From Sinotaia quadrata (Eukaryota > Mollusca > Gastropoda > Architaenioglossa > Viviparidae), in assembly GCA_028829895.1 (NCBI GenBank), contig CM054181.1, forward strand, positions 11,056,501 through 11,120,500: a stretch of 64,000 nucleotides of DNA, in the 5' to 3' direction. The translations under genes were made by a program, and so were the position numbers. Below the pieces are notes generated by a model. That model was not told the DNA's origin. It made no database searches and was given only the letters and a program-made list of their open reading frames with translations. Positions 45,493 through 57,924 of the stretch are shown one piece after another. The stretch's first letter is position 1. Every line of letters begins with the position of its first letter.

Positions 45493-45633
45493 AAAGTATG
45501 ATGGTATTCAGATCGTCTTTGGTAACAGGAACACCATTAATAACAATTGTTAACAAACGTTAAAGACTGTCCAAAGCATATAATGAAAATAATATCTATA
45601 ATGATTAATTACACTTCCATATTCCTTTTTCAG

Positions 45634-45953
45634 GACAAGTATCAAGTCTATATATATATCTCATACTTTGCCCGTCAAAACAAAGAGTACGCTTCATAAC
45701 CTGCCCATCAAAACAAAGAGTACGTTTCATAACCTGCCCATCAAAACAAAACAAGAAGTACGTTAAATACACAATGGGAGGTGGACAGAGTACTGAACAA
45801 TCCGGAGTTAGTGATAAATGTTCCACAAGCACAAGTAATCAAAGTTATGGCGGACACACCAATTATCACTCTCGCAGAACGGGACATGAATTACAGCACT
45901 TCTACATCACATGCCACCTCTATGGAATACAACCGACAAAGGAATTTTCATGA
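45634..45953 (+). CDS. Possible small Met-Gly protein MGGGQSTEQS, 59 aa, with repeat-bearing leader
   Basis: A strong acceptor (ATTCCTTTTTCAG, AG at 45632-45633) is followed by a 140-nt leader containing three 33-bp repeats. ATG at 45774 then opens 59 codons to TGA at 45951. The protein begins MGGGQSTEQSGVSD, which fits the N-myristoylation pattern (Gly2, Ser6), and is Ser/Thr/His rich. The acceptor, leader and Met-Gly layout is the same as for the genes at 11.0, 13.1 and 28.2 kb. A longer overlapping frame (45781-46017) is the alternative. There is no sequence similarity to the other Met-Gly proteins beyond the start, and no paralogue to test selection. Confidence 0.33.
45662..45765. repeat. 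Tandem repeat, 33-bp unit, 3 copies
   Basis: TGCCCATCAAAACAAAGAG recurs at 45669, 45702 and 45735 with a 33-bp period. It lies between the acceptor at 45633 and ATG 45774. Confidence 0.92.
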
Positions 45954-46019
45954 GGGCAGTACAAGTCATAAACGTTCGAGTGCGTTACTGAACACACTGA
46001 CGCACATTGTGAATTAAGT

Positions 46020-47420
46020 TTAAGGAATACAATACAAAATAATACTATTTTGTGAAGTCTTCTATTTTAACTGTATTGTAGACATTTATTTGTGCTCTGG
46101 GACACGAAACTTGTGAAAATACGCTGAAAGTCAGTGATCCAATGAATCTCGACACACTACACCTTAGACGACACGCAGACATTTTTAAGATGCAAAGCTA
46201 CAGTCAGTGAGGAAAATCTTTCTGACCATTATCAAGAAGCAGATTTTGGTTTTTTGTGACCAAATTCCAGAAGTTCTACTGATAATAATCAATATCTAAA
46301 CGTGTGCTTCAGGATGGGTCAACAGCGATAATAAAGGTAACTTACTCGGGCCATTTCTATTATCACTGTAGACCACTGGTTTCTCATTCCCACCCTGAAG
46401 AATTTTTTTAGTTAATCATTATGAAGACTACTTTCGCTCTCCAATGTTCAATAGTATGCTGTCTTCACAGTTTGAAAGAGAAGTCAGAATTCTCTAGGGA
46501 CACGGATGAAAAATAATGAAAATTTGAGTGTATTTCAATGACTATTTTCACTTCTGTGTTGTGAAAAATAATGTGTCACATTAAGCAATATGCCTTTGTA
46601 TATGTTATATAATCAACAAGGCCGCTAGTGTTCTATTATTTTATGCTTACTTAGTATTGTGTTTCTCTTGCTATTTTATTCTACTATGTTTAGATTAATT
46701 AAAATTAACTAAAGCTTTAGCCTGTGTGTCCATTTTCATTACTACTTTATCTTACTTTCTACTATAACTGGGCCATCAAAAATTTGTGTGCATGGGCAAA
46801 CTATTGAAATGACTGCGTGAATGGAAGAAATGAAACTTAGGACAATCCCGCTGATGACTATGAAAGCAAGCACAATGTGTGTATGACAGGTATTTTTAAC
46901 AGCGAGATTTGCCTCTTAAATTTTCTGAGAATTTATTTTATCTTCCATTTATAATATTTTGCACCTCTCAAATGCGGACATACATTGGAAGAGAAGTCTC
47001 CCCATACACCTACTCTTCTCAGCTGATAATGCCATCTTGGCATCCTAAAAGCACCAGCTGTTTTGACCTTCTTACACATATTGATAACCATATGTTGGAA
47101 AGATAGTGAATGAATGGATGCTTACTCAATATAGATTAAAGACAGATTTGTCTCTTCTCATTTAGTAAGAAATATTCCACCTATGGAAATATTGTGTGAC
47201 GGTAAATGTCCTTGATGTGGAAGAGAAAAATCGTTTACACATTCTTTAAGTGAGAGAGACGAGTACTGTCTTCTAGGGAAATATCAATAACATAAATTAA
47301 GATTTTCATTACTTGTAATTAGTTATGGATGATTAATTAATAATAATAATCATAACCATTAAGTAGGTGGAATTGGCATCACATAAAGTAAATGTAAGCA
47401 ATCTGTCTCTCTGCTGCTTA
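46020..47420. other. Stretch without a supported gene
   Basis: Unique AT-rich sequence. The part 46790-47260 is less AT-rich and has short frames (46909-47106) that do not match anything I recognise. Confidence 0.35.
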
Positions 47421-47424
47421 TCAG

Positions 47425-48782
47425 TGTGTGGACACTAACCAAGACCGTCCTTAGACTGCTTGTCAATATGTGAAGTGTAACCAAGACTGTCGCTAGACTG
47501 CTTGTCAATGTATGGACTGTAACCAAGACTGTCTCTAGACTGCTTGTCAATGGGTGGACTGTAACCAAGACTGTCGCTAGACTACTTGTCAATGTGTGGA
47601 CTGTAACCAAGACTGTCGCTAGACTACTTGTCAATGTATGGACTGTAACCAAGACTGTCGCTAGACTGCTTGTCAATGTATGGACTGTAACCAAGACTGT
47701 CGCTAGACTACTTGTCAATGTATGGACTGTAACCAAGACTGTCGCTAGACTACTTGTCAATGTGTGGACTGTAAAGACTGTCGCTAGACTACTTGTCAAT
47801 GTGTGGACTGTAAAGACTGTCGCTAGACTGCTTGTCAATGTATGGACTGTAACCAAGACTGTCGCTAGACTACTTGTCAATGTATGGACTGTAACCAAGA
47901 CTGTCGCTAGACTGCTTGTCAATGTATGGACTGTAACCAAGACTATCGCTAGACTATTTGTCAATGTATGGACTGTAACCAAGACTGTCGCTAGACTGCT
48001 TGTCAATGTATGGACTGTAACCAAGACTGTCACTAGACTACTTGTCAATGTATGGACTGTAACCAAGACTGTCGCTAGACTACTTGTCAATGTGTGGACT
48101 GTAAAGACTGTCGCTAGACTACTTGTCAATGTGTGGACTGTAAAGACTGTCGCTAGACTACTTGTCAATGTGTGGACTGTAACCAAGACTGTCGCTAGAC
48201 TGCTTGTCAATGTGTGGACTGTAAAGACTGTCGCTAGACTGCTTGTCAATGTGTGGACTGTAAAGACTGTCGCTAGACTGCTTGTCAATGTGTGGACTGT
48301 AAAGACTGTCGCTAGACTACTTGTCAATGTGTGGACTGTAAAGACTGTCGTTAGACTACTTGTCAATGTGTAGACTGTAACCAAGACTGTCGCTAGACTA
48401 CTTGTCAATGGGTGGACTGTAACCAAGACTGTCGCTAGACTACTTGTCAATGGGTGGACTGTAACCAAGACTGTCGCTAGACTACTTGTCAATGTGTGGA
48501 CTGTAAAGACTGTCGCTAGACTACTTGTCAATGGGTGGACTGTAAAGACTGTCGCTAGACTACTTGTCAATGTGTGGACTGTAAAGACTGTCGCTAGACT
48601 ACTTGTCAATGTGTAGACTGTAACCAAGACTGTCGCTAGACTACTTGTCAATGGGTGGACTGTAACCAAGACTGTCGCTAGACTACTTGTCAATGTGTGG
48701 ACTGTAACCAAGACTGTCGCTAGACTGCTTGTCAATGTGTGGACTGTAACCAAGACTGTCGCTAGACTGCTTGTCAATGTAT
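47425..48782. repeat. Large minisatellite, interleaved 42-bp and 39-bp units, about 33 copies
   Basis: The unit is CTGTAACCAAGACTGTCGCT followed by AGACTACTTGTCAATGTATG and GA (42 bp). A variant lacks three bases in ACCAAG (39 bp). Both lengths are multiples of three, so the minus strand stays open for 497 codons (47359-48852). That frame encodes HTLTSSLATVLVTV and HTLTSSLATVFTV repeats. Units vary at a few fixed sites (GTGTGG, GTATGG, GGGTGG; CTACTT, CTGCTT), and short blocks of like units suggest local amplification. No acceptor, poly(A) signal or homologous protein argues for a gene, so I annotate the array rather than a CDS. Confidence 0.95.
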
Positions 48783-48789
48783 GGTATAA

Positions 48790-50335
48790 TGCATGATCGT
48801 GAATGATGAAGGAAATCGTGAAATAAAAACAATTGAACACTAGAAAGGGCAATCAATGCAAAAGTATATAATACATATTTAAAAATAATGAAAAATATAT
48901 CATTTGATAAAGAGAGTCTGAATGAAGTAAGATTTACGTACAAAATGTACAATTACAAACGCCTATAAAGAAAAGAATTATTACACTGTTACGGTGTACA
49001 GAATTATGTACATGTGTATGTTCAATGTTTTCGTTTTACAACCAATTCGCCCTCCAGTAACAATAAATTAAATAATTAATTCGTTAGTTATTACTTCAAA
49101 CAAAACCCGTACACTAATCATCCAACTTTTAGACTGATGAAAGACTCTTGTTAATGCGTTTGACTAAATATTAACATATTTCATGATTCCCTAAGCAGCT
49201 TCAATGGCTAATAGTTAAATTAGTGTACGCAGCTTATAAAAGATTTAATCATTAAAGTCTTCATTTGGAAAAGAAAAATAACTACTGTATTTACGAACAC
49301 AATCCAATGGTTGCATTCCCTTTGTTTGACTGAAAACATATCACAGCCCTTTTAAAAAAAAAGCATTAACAAATGTGAGATCCATTTCAAAACTATAAAC
49401 TATTACAGTTGTTGTCGTCTGAGTTGTCACTGTCGCTGTCCCCAGTGATGTCAGCTGGGATGTGCGTAGACTGGAGCCGGAGGCCAATACAGTTCCAGCA
49501 TCACTGCATCAAATTTTATTCACTCGAGTCCAGAAAAGGAGAGAAAGAAAAAATAAGAGATCATAATAATTTGTTTTAAATAGGAGACATGTGGCTTTGA
49601 ATGAAAAACAAGTCATGTATTTAAATAATGCATCACTGGCATTTCTACAGGAGTCAATCTCTTTGTAAGTAATCAGGTAGTGGAAACCTCAATTGTCTAT
49701 GACACTGAGCGAATGAAGGGAAACCACTCTCAGTAATTTCAAACATTCCCCATACTATATTTTCGTCCCTTTCGCCACACACTCATAGCGTTGTACACCA
49801 GTTTTAGTTGCTAGAAACAACAGAATTGGTAATGCTCGAAGGTTCTGATATGAAAATGGTGCTGTATCAAATTTTGGAGACTCAGGCAGTGTAGACTATA
49901 TTGATTCTGGTGGTGACTATACCAGAGAAGCACTAAATGATGATATGATAAGGCATGATACCAGAGTTCAGAAAGTTCTTCACCTTTAAAATTTAGTGGA
50001 GTACTTTCAATGCTGTGACACATATAACATAAAGCGATACAGTTTAATCAGTATCACATTTTGTAAGTAAAGATACTATGGTTTTTATCTGTATATAACG
50101 TTTAACTTTATTCAAATTAGTTTGTCTACTATATTTTTTTAAAACTTAAAATGCAAACATACTGCAGGGAATTGCGACGTCAATTAAGGAGCGCGCCTCG
50201 AATGATTAATCTTTAACCTAACTTCAACTGTGGACTTAGATTGAACGTGAAGTTCTAAAATTGAGATTTGTAAACTTTGGACAGCTTCATCAAAATTATC
50301 ACTTACGACAAAACCCCATGCCAATCATAAAACAA
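48790..50335. other. AT-rich stretch without a supported gene
   Basis: No repeats or domains. The short frames (48683-48952 tail, 49811-50023) are unsupported. Confidence 0.35.
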
Positions 50336-50338
50336 CTC

Positions 50339-50470
50339 CAATCTGATTCTCGCCAAACGACTTAAATTATTTAGGTAAACAATCTGATTCTCGCCAAAGG
50401 ACTTAAGTTATCTGGGTAAACAACCTGATTCTCGCCAAAGGACAATCCTTAAGTTGTTCGGGTAAATAAC
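50339..50470. repeat. Tandem repeat, 41-bp unit, 3 copies
   Basis: CAATCTGATTCTCGCCAAA recurs at 50339, 50380 and 50421. The third copy carries a small insertion. Confidence 0.9.
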
Positions 50471-50834
50471 TGCTATTGAATATATTCCTAAGAACATCTT
50501 CTCATTTAACTTTATCAAATATTTCACCTTGAGTTATCAATGAGTAACCTTAACCTTGTAATATCTCATTGTAACCATCTCTGAATGTGCTTGTGATGTC
50601 AGGGCAGTTTTTTGTGTGTCTTCGTGAAGAGTGCCTTCTCACGTCATTGCCTCACCTAACGTGATGAATTGCAGCCTGTCAGATTCGAGCCATGAAACAG
50701 AGTAGGTGCGGTGAGTGAGAAGACGGTTCTCCCTGAATTATGGTAAGAAGGTACTAAGGGGCGTGCTAGTTAGCAATTAGTATTTAGCAAAATTAACCCC
50801 ACCGTTAAGAGTAGTCTTGTTACACACAGTGCAT

Positions 50835-51355
50835 AAGTCTTCACACGAGAATGTAGCATATCACAAGTTCTCACAAGAGAATGTAGCACGCCACAAATCC
50901 TCACAAGATAATGTAGCACGTCACAGTATCCAAGTCCTAATTTTAAAAAAGTGTAGCACATTACAATGCCCTAGTCCTCACAAGATATGTAAGACGTCAC
51001 AGAGACCAACCATCACAAGAAAATGTTGCATGCATGTTACAGTGCCCATGTCCTCACAAAAAATGTAAGACGTCACAGAGACCAAGTCCTTACAAAAAAA
51101 TGTAGCATGTCAGAGTACCCAAGTCCTCACAAGAAAATGTTAGACGTCACAGTGCTCAAGTCCTCACAAAAAAATATAGCATGTCACATTGCCCATGTTC
51201 TCAGAAAATATAGCATATAACATTGCCCAAGTCCTCACAAAAAATGTTAGACGTCACAATGCCCAATTCTCATAAGAGAGTGTAGCACGCCCCGGTGCCC
51301 TGCAAATCCTCATAAGTGAGTGTAGCACGTCACTAACACGAGAATATAACATGTC
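50835..51355. repeat. Minisatellite, about 37-bp unit, 13-14 diverged copies
   Basis: Units of the form AAGTCCTCACAAGAAAATGT and AGCACGTCACAGTGCCC recur. TAGCACGTCAC-type and AAGACGTCAC-type units are mixed, so at least two subtypes exist. Confidence 0.9.
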
Positions 51356-51534
51356 ACGGCCGGACACCTTAACATTGCAATCCTGTAATCTGCAAAATTG
51401 CTTCATTATACAAATTCCCCATTGGGAATCAAATCGCAAATGTCACAACTGATTTTATTATTTTCCCCCAAATTTATAAATATATTACCCTTCCCCTAGA
51501 AACTCGTCTTCCTTTTGTTTACATTGTGTGTTCG

Positions 51535-51583
51535 CGCGCACGCTTGTGTGTGCGTGTGTGTGCGTGTGTGTGCGTGTGTGACA
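51535..51583. repeat. GT/GC-rich microsatellite
   Basis: GTGTGTGCGTGTGTGTGCGT-type repeats, preceded by a GCGCGCACGC stretch. Confidence 0.9.
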
Positions 51584-51589
51584 TTATAC

Positions 51590-52720
51590 AAAATCAATGC
51601 ATACAGATATGCAAGTATACAACACTTTGTAATAAACATAGCGTCTTCCTCAGTTACACTCGGCAATAAACAAACACAATGGTGATCTTGTTTATTAAGA
51701 CGACAATAATCCAGACTTTTTATTTTAAAGTACAATTAAATACTGTTGGAAAACATAATCCGCATCATGTCTTAGTAAAGAAATACAACAAAATTTTCCT
51801 GACGTGATAGAGAATAAAGTTCAAAATCAGTAAATTGGACTTTAAGTTAATAAGTTGTTGAGAAGTCCAGTGAGCCAGATTGGTGTAACTGGGAAAATCT
51901 TCTCGCTTAGGATGAAGGAAAGTTCAACGTCAGAATTACTGTATATAGAATCTTAGTGCATCATTCTCGAAAGGTCGAGGTCACGATCGTGTGTGCATAT
52001 CGATTCTTTTCGTTCACCACTAGCTGTGTTAACCCATTAATAATTGTACTCGTGACCTAATCGCATCTCCTACATACGCAAGACTGTTAAAATACACTTT
52101 AAAATACAAAAAGTATTATTTTAAAAAAAAACAAAACTTCTATAGCCTATAGTTTGCACCTGCAAAGATCCTTGTTTAGATCATGCACATTTTCATCTTC
52201 CACTTACTAACAAAATTCATCTTCATTTATGTTTTATCCTTGCAATTACATTTACTACTATTACGCAAAATTAAGAGAATTTCTATTTTGTTACGCGTGA
52301 GAGGGATGGGGAGGGAATACAAGCTATTATTTATGAATGGAGATTTGTTGACGACATTGATCAATGGGAAATAATAATTATAAGCAAAGGAAACGCGTGC
52401 CTCATTACATAGTGACTTCCCTTGCTCGAGATAACCTAGAAGTCCAAGTTCACGAATGTGGGTGGTTAGTTAATGTTTTCGCTGTTGGCACAAGACTCTA
52501 ATTATCTAATATAACAAAAAGTCTATGGTGAAAAGAATACAATGCACAAGTTACGGAGGGGCTATGTTGCGAATACTAGTGCAGAGTTCAAAACACTAAT
52601 CGTTGTTGTTATCTCAGTACTAGTGAAATTGAGACATGTTGGTAGAATTAATGCGACAATAAATGATGGTGTTGTGTGTCAAGTCACACACTCCCCTTCT
52701 CATGAGTCATCGGCACGAGT
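51590..52720. other. Stretch with one weak Met-Gly frame
   Basis: No domain is seen. A 45-codon frame at 52364-52501 starts MGNNNYKQRKRVPHY. It lacks a clear acceptor, and Tyr at position 6 breaks the myristoylation pattern, so I list it only as a note. Confidence 0.25.
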
Positions 52721-52724
52721 CGTT

Positions 52725-53525
52725 TAACCCAAATGAACTCGTCGACATTAGTCATAACCTAGATTATCTCAACGGCATGACTCTTAACCTAGATTAATTC
52801 ATCACTAATAGTCTTGTGACCTTGATTAACTCATCGGCAAGTCTTGTGACCTAGATCATCGGCAAGTCTTGGACCTAGATGAACTTATCGGCACAAGTCT
52901 TGTGACCTAGATCATCGGCAAGTCTTGGACCTAGATGAACTTATCGGCACAAGTCTTGTTACCTAGATCATCGGCAAGTCTTGTGGCCTAGATCAACTTA
53001 TCGGCGCGAGTCTTGTGAATTAGATTAACTCATTGGCATGAGTCGTATAACCTAGATTAATTCATCGGCATATTTCTTTTAACCTAGATTAACTTGTCGG
53101 CATTAGACTAGCCTAAATTATCTCACCGGCCTTAGATTAGCTTATACTAACTCATTGGCAATAGACTAGTCTAGACTAATTCAATGGCATTTGTCTAGCC
53201 TAGAATGGCCTGACTCATCGGCATTAGACTAGCCTAGACTGGACTAATTCATCGGCATTAGTCTTGTCTTGATTGACTTAACTGATCGGCATGCGACTAG
53301 CCTGAATTATCTCATCGGCTTTAGACTAGCTTATACTAACTAATCGGCATTAGATTACCTAGATTGGCCTGACTTATCGGAGCGAGTCTTGCGACCTAGA
53401 TTAACTTATCGGCGTTAGACAAACCTAGATTAATTATTCGGCATTACACTAGCCTAATTAATTCATCGGCGTTAGTCTAGCCAAGATTAACTCATCGGAA
53501 CTAGTCTAGCTTAGATTAACTCGTT
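52725..53525. repeat. Minisatellite, about 30-35-bp unit, more than 20 diverged copies
   Basis: Words such as AACTCATCGGCATTAGTCT and AGCCTAGATTAACTCATCGG recur throughout, with much variation in spacing and in the ending (TTGTGACCTAGAT in the left half, AGCCTAGATTA in the right half). Confidence 0.9.
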
Positions 53526-53834
53526 AAGGAAGCTTTATTTACCATCGCAGTTGTAAATTAGACAATCTTCAAAGATTCATTCCACTTGTAGGTCCACTTT
53601 CTCCTTGTATAGGTGCTTGATTTTTTTACCTTTGAGTGAAAATGTCATCAACCGCTGCAATTTCTTAAAACCAGAATGACCAACAAAGTTATTATCACAC
53701 TGTCACGTTGTAAGAAGTAACTGAGTAAGAATACATTTATTTTTAACTCCTCGGCGTTACTGGTAAAACAATAGATCTGGGTAAAATAGGTACTAAAAAT
53801 AATATCACGAGACTGTACATTATTATTCTTTTAG

Positions 53835-53980
53835 TCTAAACTGAACATTATAATTCTGTCAGACTCTAAACTGAACATTATAATTCTGTCAGACTCTAAA
53901 CTGAACATTATAATTCTGTCAGACTCTAAACTGAACATTATAAATCTGTCAGACTCTAAACTGAACATTATGTATAAGTA
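53835..53980. repeat. Minisatellite, 30-bp unit, about 5 copies
   Basis: CTGAACATTATAATTCTGTC recurs at 53841, 53871, 53901 and 53931 (one changed base), with a last partial copy at 53961. The period is exactly 30. Confidence 0.95.
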
Positions 53981-54044
53981 TATAGACACTTTTACTGTTC
54001 AGTACAAATGTGGTATCCCTAAATTGTAAATTGTGAATTATGTC

Positions 54045-54270
54045 GACCTCTACACGGTTATATACTGATTGTACATTATAATTACTTGTAGTAGTTATCT
54101 ATACGGCTATATACTGATTGCACATTATAATTACTTGTAGTAGTTATCTATACGACTATATACTGATTGCACAGTATAATTACTTTTAGTAGTTATCTAT
54201 ACGGCTATATACTGATTGCACATTATAATTACTTTTAGTAGGTATCTATAGGGCTATACACCGACTGTAC
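54045..54270. repeat. Minisatellite, 49-bp unit, about 4.5 copies
   Basis: TATACTGATTG recurs at 54061, 54110, 54159 and 54208, followed each time by ACATTATAATTACTT-like sequence. The period is 49 bp. Confidence 0.93.
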
Positions 54271-54274
54271 ATTG

Positions 54275-57200
54275 TAAGTACTTTAAATGAGTAGACTATC
54301 ATTATAAGTGAGCAAACCTCTATACTCTCCAATATATTATAATTTTTTAAAATCCCTAATTTCCAATAGCTTTTTAAAAAAAATGAAAACCAAGACCTAT
54401 ATAATAGTCCATTATATTGTAGTAGACCTCTATGTATATTATATAATTTTTTAAAAAATCTAGACCCCTATATAATATCTGATAACTATGTTGACCCCTA
54501 ATAATAAAATTTCAGATTGTTTGTTTTTAAATCAGCACCTGAGGCAAGACACATCGATCTCATGATTGACCAGTAAAAAAATGTTTGACCTATTGACCTA
54601 TGAACTTCAGGATCCTGGGCTATAATGTGTTTAGACGATCAGGCGCTTTGAGTGCATAAACTGCTGTTTTATCGTTGTAAGCTGGATACATTAACTGCAC
54701 AATTACAGTTGGCAAATGACACAATACACATCAAGAAAGATGGTGAAGAGAAAAGGAGGCAAAGAGATTCAATGAAAGTAGATTTGGGAGGGGGGGGGGT
54801 ATTTTTCGAGACTTTAATTATAGTTTTTATAAGTAGGCCTACTCTAGAATTTGAATTATGCAAGTTGGAAGATGTATTGGTGCTTCGGTCAAAGATACTT
54901 ACTGACCATTTATTATAATTATGCGCGTGTTTTGAGAGATCAGAGTATGTTTCAGTTATTCTGACTCCGCGGCTGGAAGCAATTTTGCAGAGCAACAGAT
55001 CCTGTCCGGCATATACAGTACCTGTGTATCAATCCTTGCTAAAGGGAAATGACTCCCGTTTGATTGCGACCACGATCCAGAACACACGAAGGCGACTCTC
55101 CATCTCTTATCTTTGCTGTTGGTCAGAATTTCACGCTAATTACGCCTCTTGAGATGTTATTGTAAGTAGATCTCAGTGTGTTTCAAATCTATCATTTCGT
55201 TATGTCTGTAATATGTATTTTGTACACAATTTCAGTGACACCGAAGCAGACGATTTAATTGCCTGTAACAAAATGTGTCTATTGATTACAAAAATACCAA
55301 AACACAACCTCTGTATCTGAAGTTTCCCTGATAAACAACATTTCGATTTATATTAAAACTTTGTTTATTTTTTTCTTGATTTTTTTATTGTTTGTTTATT
55401 GAGAAACAGAAAAAAAGCCTAGCAAGTAGAACTTGCTTGTACATTCCTCCACACTTCCGCATAAATTATTAGAATTTGCATGTGCGTGTATATATATATA
55501 TATATATTACTCTGAAACACGATTTTATCATTATCTCGAAATCATTATGTGCCCATATTGCTTCGAAGGTAATTGACTGGTAGGAATTCCGATTTATTGC
55601 TTGTTGTCTCTTCTATTTCCGCTGTTATTACTCCATTCGTTTTGTTAATATTAATGATGTTGATACAATGCTACTGTAATAATACTAATATTGACTCCTT
55701 CTCACAAAGGTAATAAAACAAATAATAATTAAACTATAGATTGATGTAAGTACTCCTAGTTCTGCTTATAAATAGATTTGGGAATTATATTACTGAAGTA
55801 CTTGTGGTAAAATAAAAAAAATACACTGAATTATTATAGTATCATTTTATTTTTAATTATTAATTTTACCAAAAGAATTGCCTTTAACAGTCTCTTCCAA
55901 AACTTCATTAAATGTTTAAACTAAAAAAAAACCCTGCGTTAGGTGAATGAAAATAAAAACATACAAAACTACAGTACCTGTGACTTATTTATCCAGTGTT
56001 AAATATTTCAATTTTTAGTTTCAAGTAAAATATTAATTATTAATATTATTGGTATTTTATTGATATTTAATAACTTGGTTTGATCTATTTAAAAAATATA
56101 TTTATATTAGAGCTAAATCTATTTTGACTATGTGCAGACTGTTAACATCACTGTTGGAGTTACTCGTTGTGCTGAAGGCTTTGTGATAGTTATAGCTATA
56201 TATTTAATGATTTCAGTTTGTATATATATCTTTAGATTCCCCCATCTCCATTAGCCCCTCCACCCCCCCAAAAAAAAAAAAGAAAAGAAAAGAAAACACC
56301 TACCCAAATTTTCATAAGATAAAATTAAGTTCCCTAGCTCTTGCTTCCAACCTGACTGCCCCACTCACCCCAAAGCCCTGCAACTGCCACTGCTTATTAA
56401 GAGTGTTAAATTTTCATGATTTATTTTGTTTTAATAATATTAATTTAAAAATTAATGCATAACTAACTAAGAACTCTCATGATAATTTAATGATTTATAT
56501 ATTTGCAATAGAATTTGTTTAGTTAAAATACTTAAACTTTCCCTTAATTACAGGAACTTTCAGTTCAAACTACTTAAAATATTAATAATAAATTCTATAA
56601 TAATAAATAATAATCATTTCTTTTATTGGAGAATATCTCATGGTATGTAAATTGCCAAGTGTAAGTTTACAATCACTCCATAATATTAATACTTTTTATT
56701 TAAAATTTAAGAATTTAAAGTGTACACTGTGAACTAATATCTGCCCACATTGTTCTGCACACTTTTACTATTACTGTTTTAGCATTCATAAATAACATCT
56801 TAATCATATAGTATACACTCTATGAAAGAAAATTATCACTCATTACAAAGTTTAGTTTGAAACATTAATAATTAATAATAGAATGTTAACTTATAGTTTA
56901 CAGATAACAATGCATGCAACATTATCACTCATTGCAAAGTTTAAAGTTTGAAACTTTAATCATTAATAATATTATGTTATAGTTTACAGAAAACAATATA
57001 TGCATCATTAGTGCTCATTGTTGTGAAAAAAGTCCAACATACACCTCTGCAGATTAGCTAATTTATTTGTTCTTATTTGTGATCTCATGTATACAACTCC
57101 ACAAATTTCCTAATTTATTTATTCATAATTGTAATTATTTGTATTTTTAAGAACAACCCTTCACTTCAAATACAAAAAAAAATTGAGTACATTAATGAAT

Positions 57201-57576
57201 ATTTCTTTTAAAAATAAAATAAATAAATGCAGCAGAACAAAACTAAATACAAATAGTACAAAACACTGGGATATGCTAATTGACTTCTGTTGTTTATGCA
57301 CTGGGCTGTTTCTACAGTGTTAGAGGAGGTTGCAGCCATAATAAGATCATTGATTTTTCAAAACTTTATCAGCATGTTCAGAGAATGTTAGAGTGATACC
57401 CTTTGTCTTGTATAATGAGATATATTGTTATATCACAGGATCCTTGGCATGATTGTCATTTTGTTTGAGCACATTAAATGTCATTGCGCATTAGTTAAGA
57501 GTACAGGCCACTGGGCCATTGATTGCCCCAGATTTCTTTTCTAAATAACTGAGAGTTTATGTGAGAATAGTATAAG

Positions 57577-57607
<31 letters not shown>

Positions 57608-57725
57608 CATATGTTACAGCCTTAAAATTATACAATTGAATTGAATTGGGTGATTAGAATTATTCAGTTAAAGTGATTAATTGTTTGTTGTGAATAGCAA
57701 CTTTGTGTATTATTCTTTCTCCTCC
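54275..57725. other. Long AT-rich stretch without a supported gene
   Basis: Contains a G-run near 54790, an AT run near 55490, a C-run followed by an A-rich GAAAA tract at 56263-56300, and an ATT run near 57580-57603. The sequence right of 56263 (CCCTAGCTCTTGC, CCTGCAACTGCCACTGC) could be a retroposed or transposon end, but no partner was found. Confidence 0.35.
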
Positions 57726-57730
57726 TTTCT

Positions 57731-57922
57731 CTTTCCTCTTCCTTTTTCTACTTATCTAGCTCTCTTTTTTCTGCCCATCTATTTTTATAGCAGTCTTTCC
57801 TCTTCCTTTTTCTACTTATCTAGCTCTCTTTTTTCTGCCCATCTATTTTTATAGCAGTCTTTCCTCTTCCTTTTTCTACTTATCTAGCTCTCTTTTTTCT
57901 GCCCATCTATTTTTATAGCAGT
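57731..57922. repeat. Minisatellite, 64-bp unit, 3 near-identical copies
   Basis: CTTTCCTCTTCCTTTTTCTA recurs at 57731, 57795 and 57859 with virtually no differences, so this is a recent expansion of pyrimidine-rich DNA. Confidence 0.95.
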
Positions 57923-57924
57923 CT

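Noticed and set aside
47594..48373. 259-codon plus-strand frame (WTVTKTVARLLVN repeats)
   Set aside because: It is the opposite-strand reading of the 42/39-bp minisatellite and shorter than the minus-strand reading. The open state follows from the unit length.
49725..49760. Minus-strand ATGGGGAAT start (MGNV then stop)
   Set aside because: The frame closes after four codons, and there is no sign of the conserved core in the other frames.
52364..52501. 45-codon frame MGNNNYKQRKR
   Set aside because: No acceptor upstream, no paralogue, and Tyr at position 6 does not fit the myristoylation pattern.
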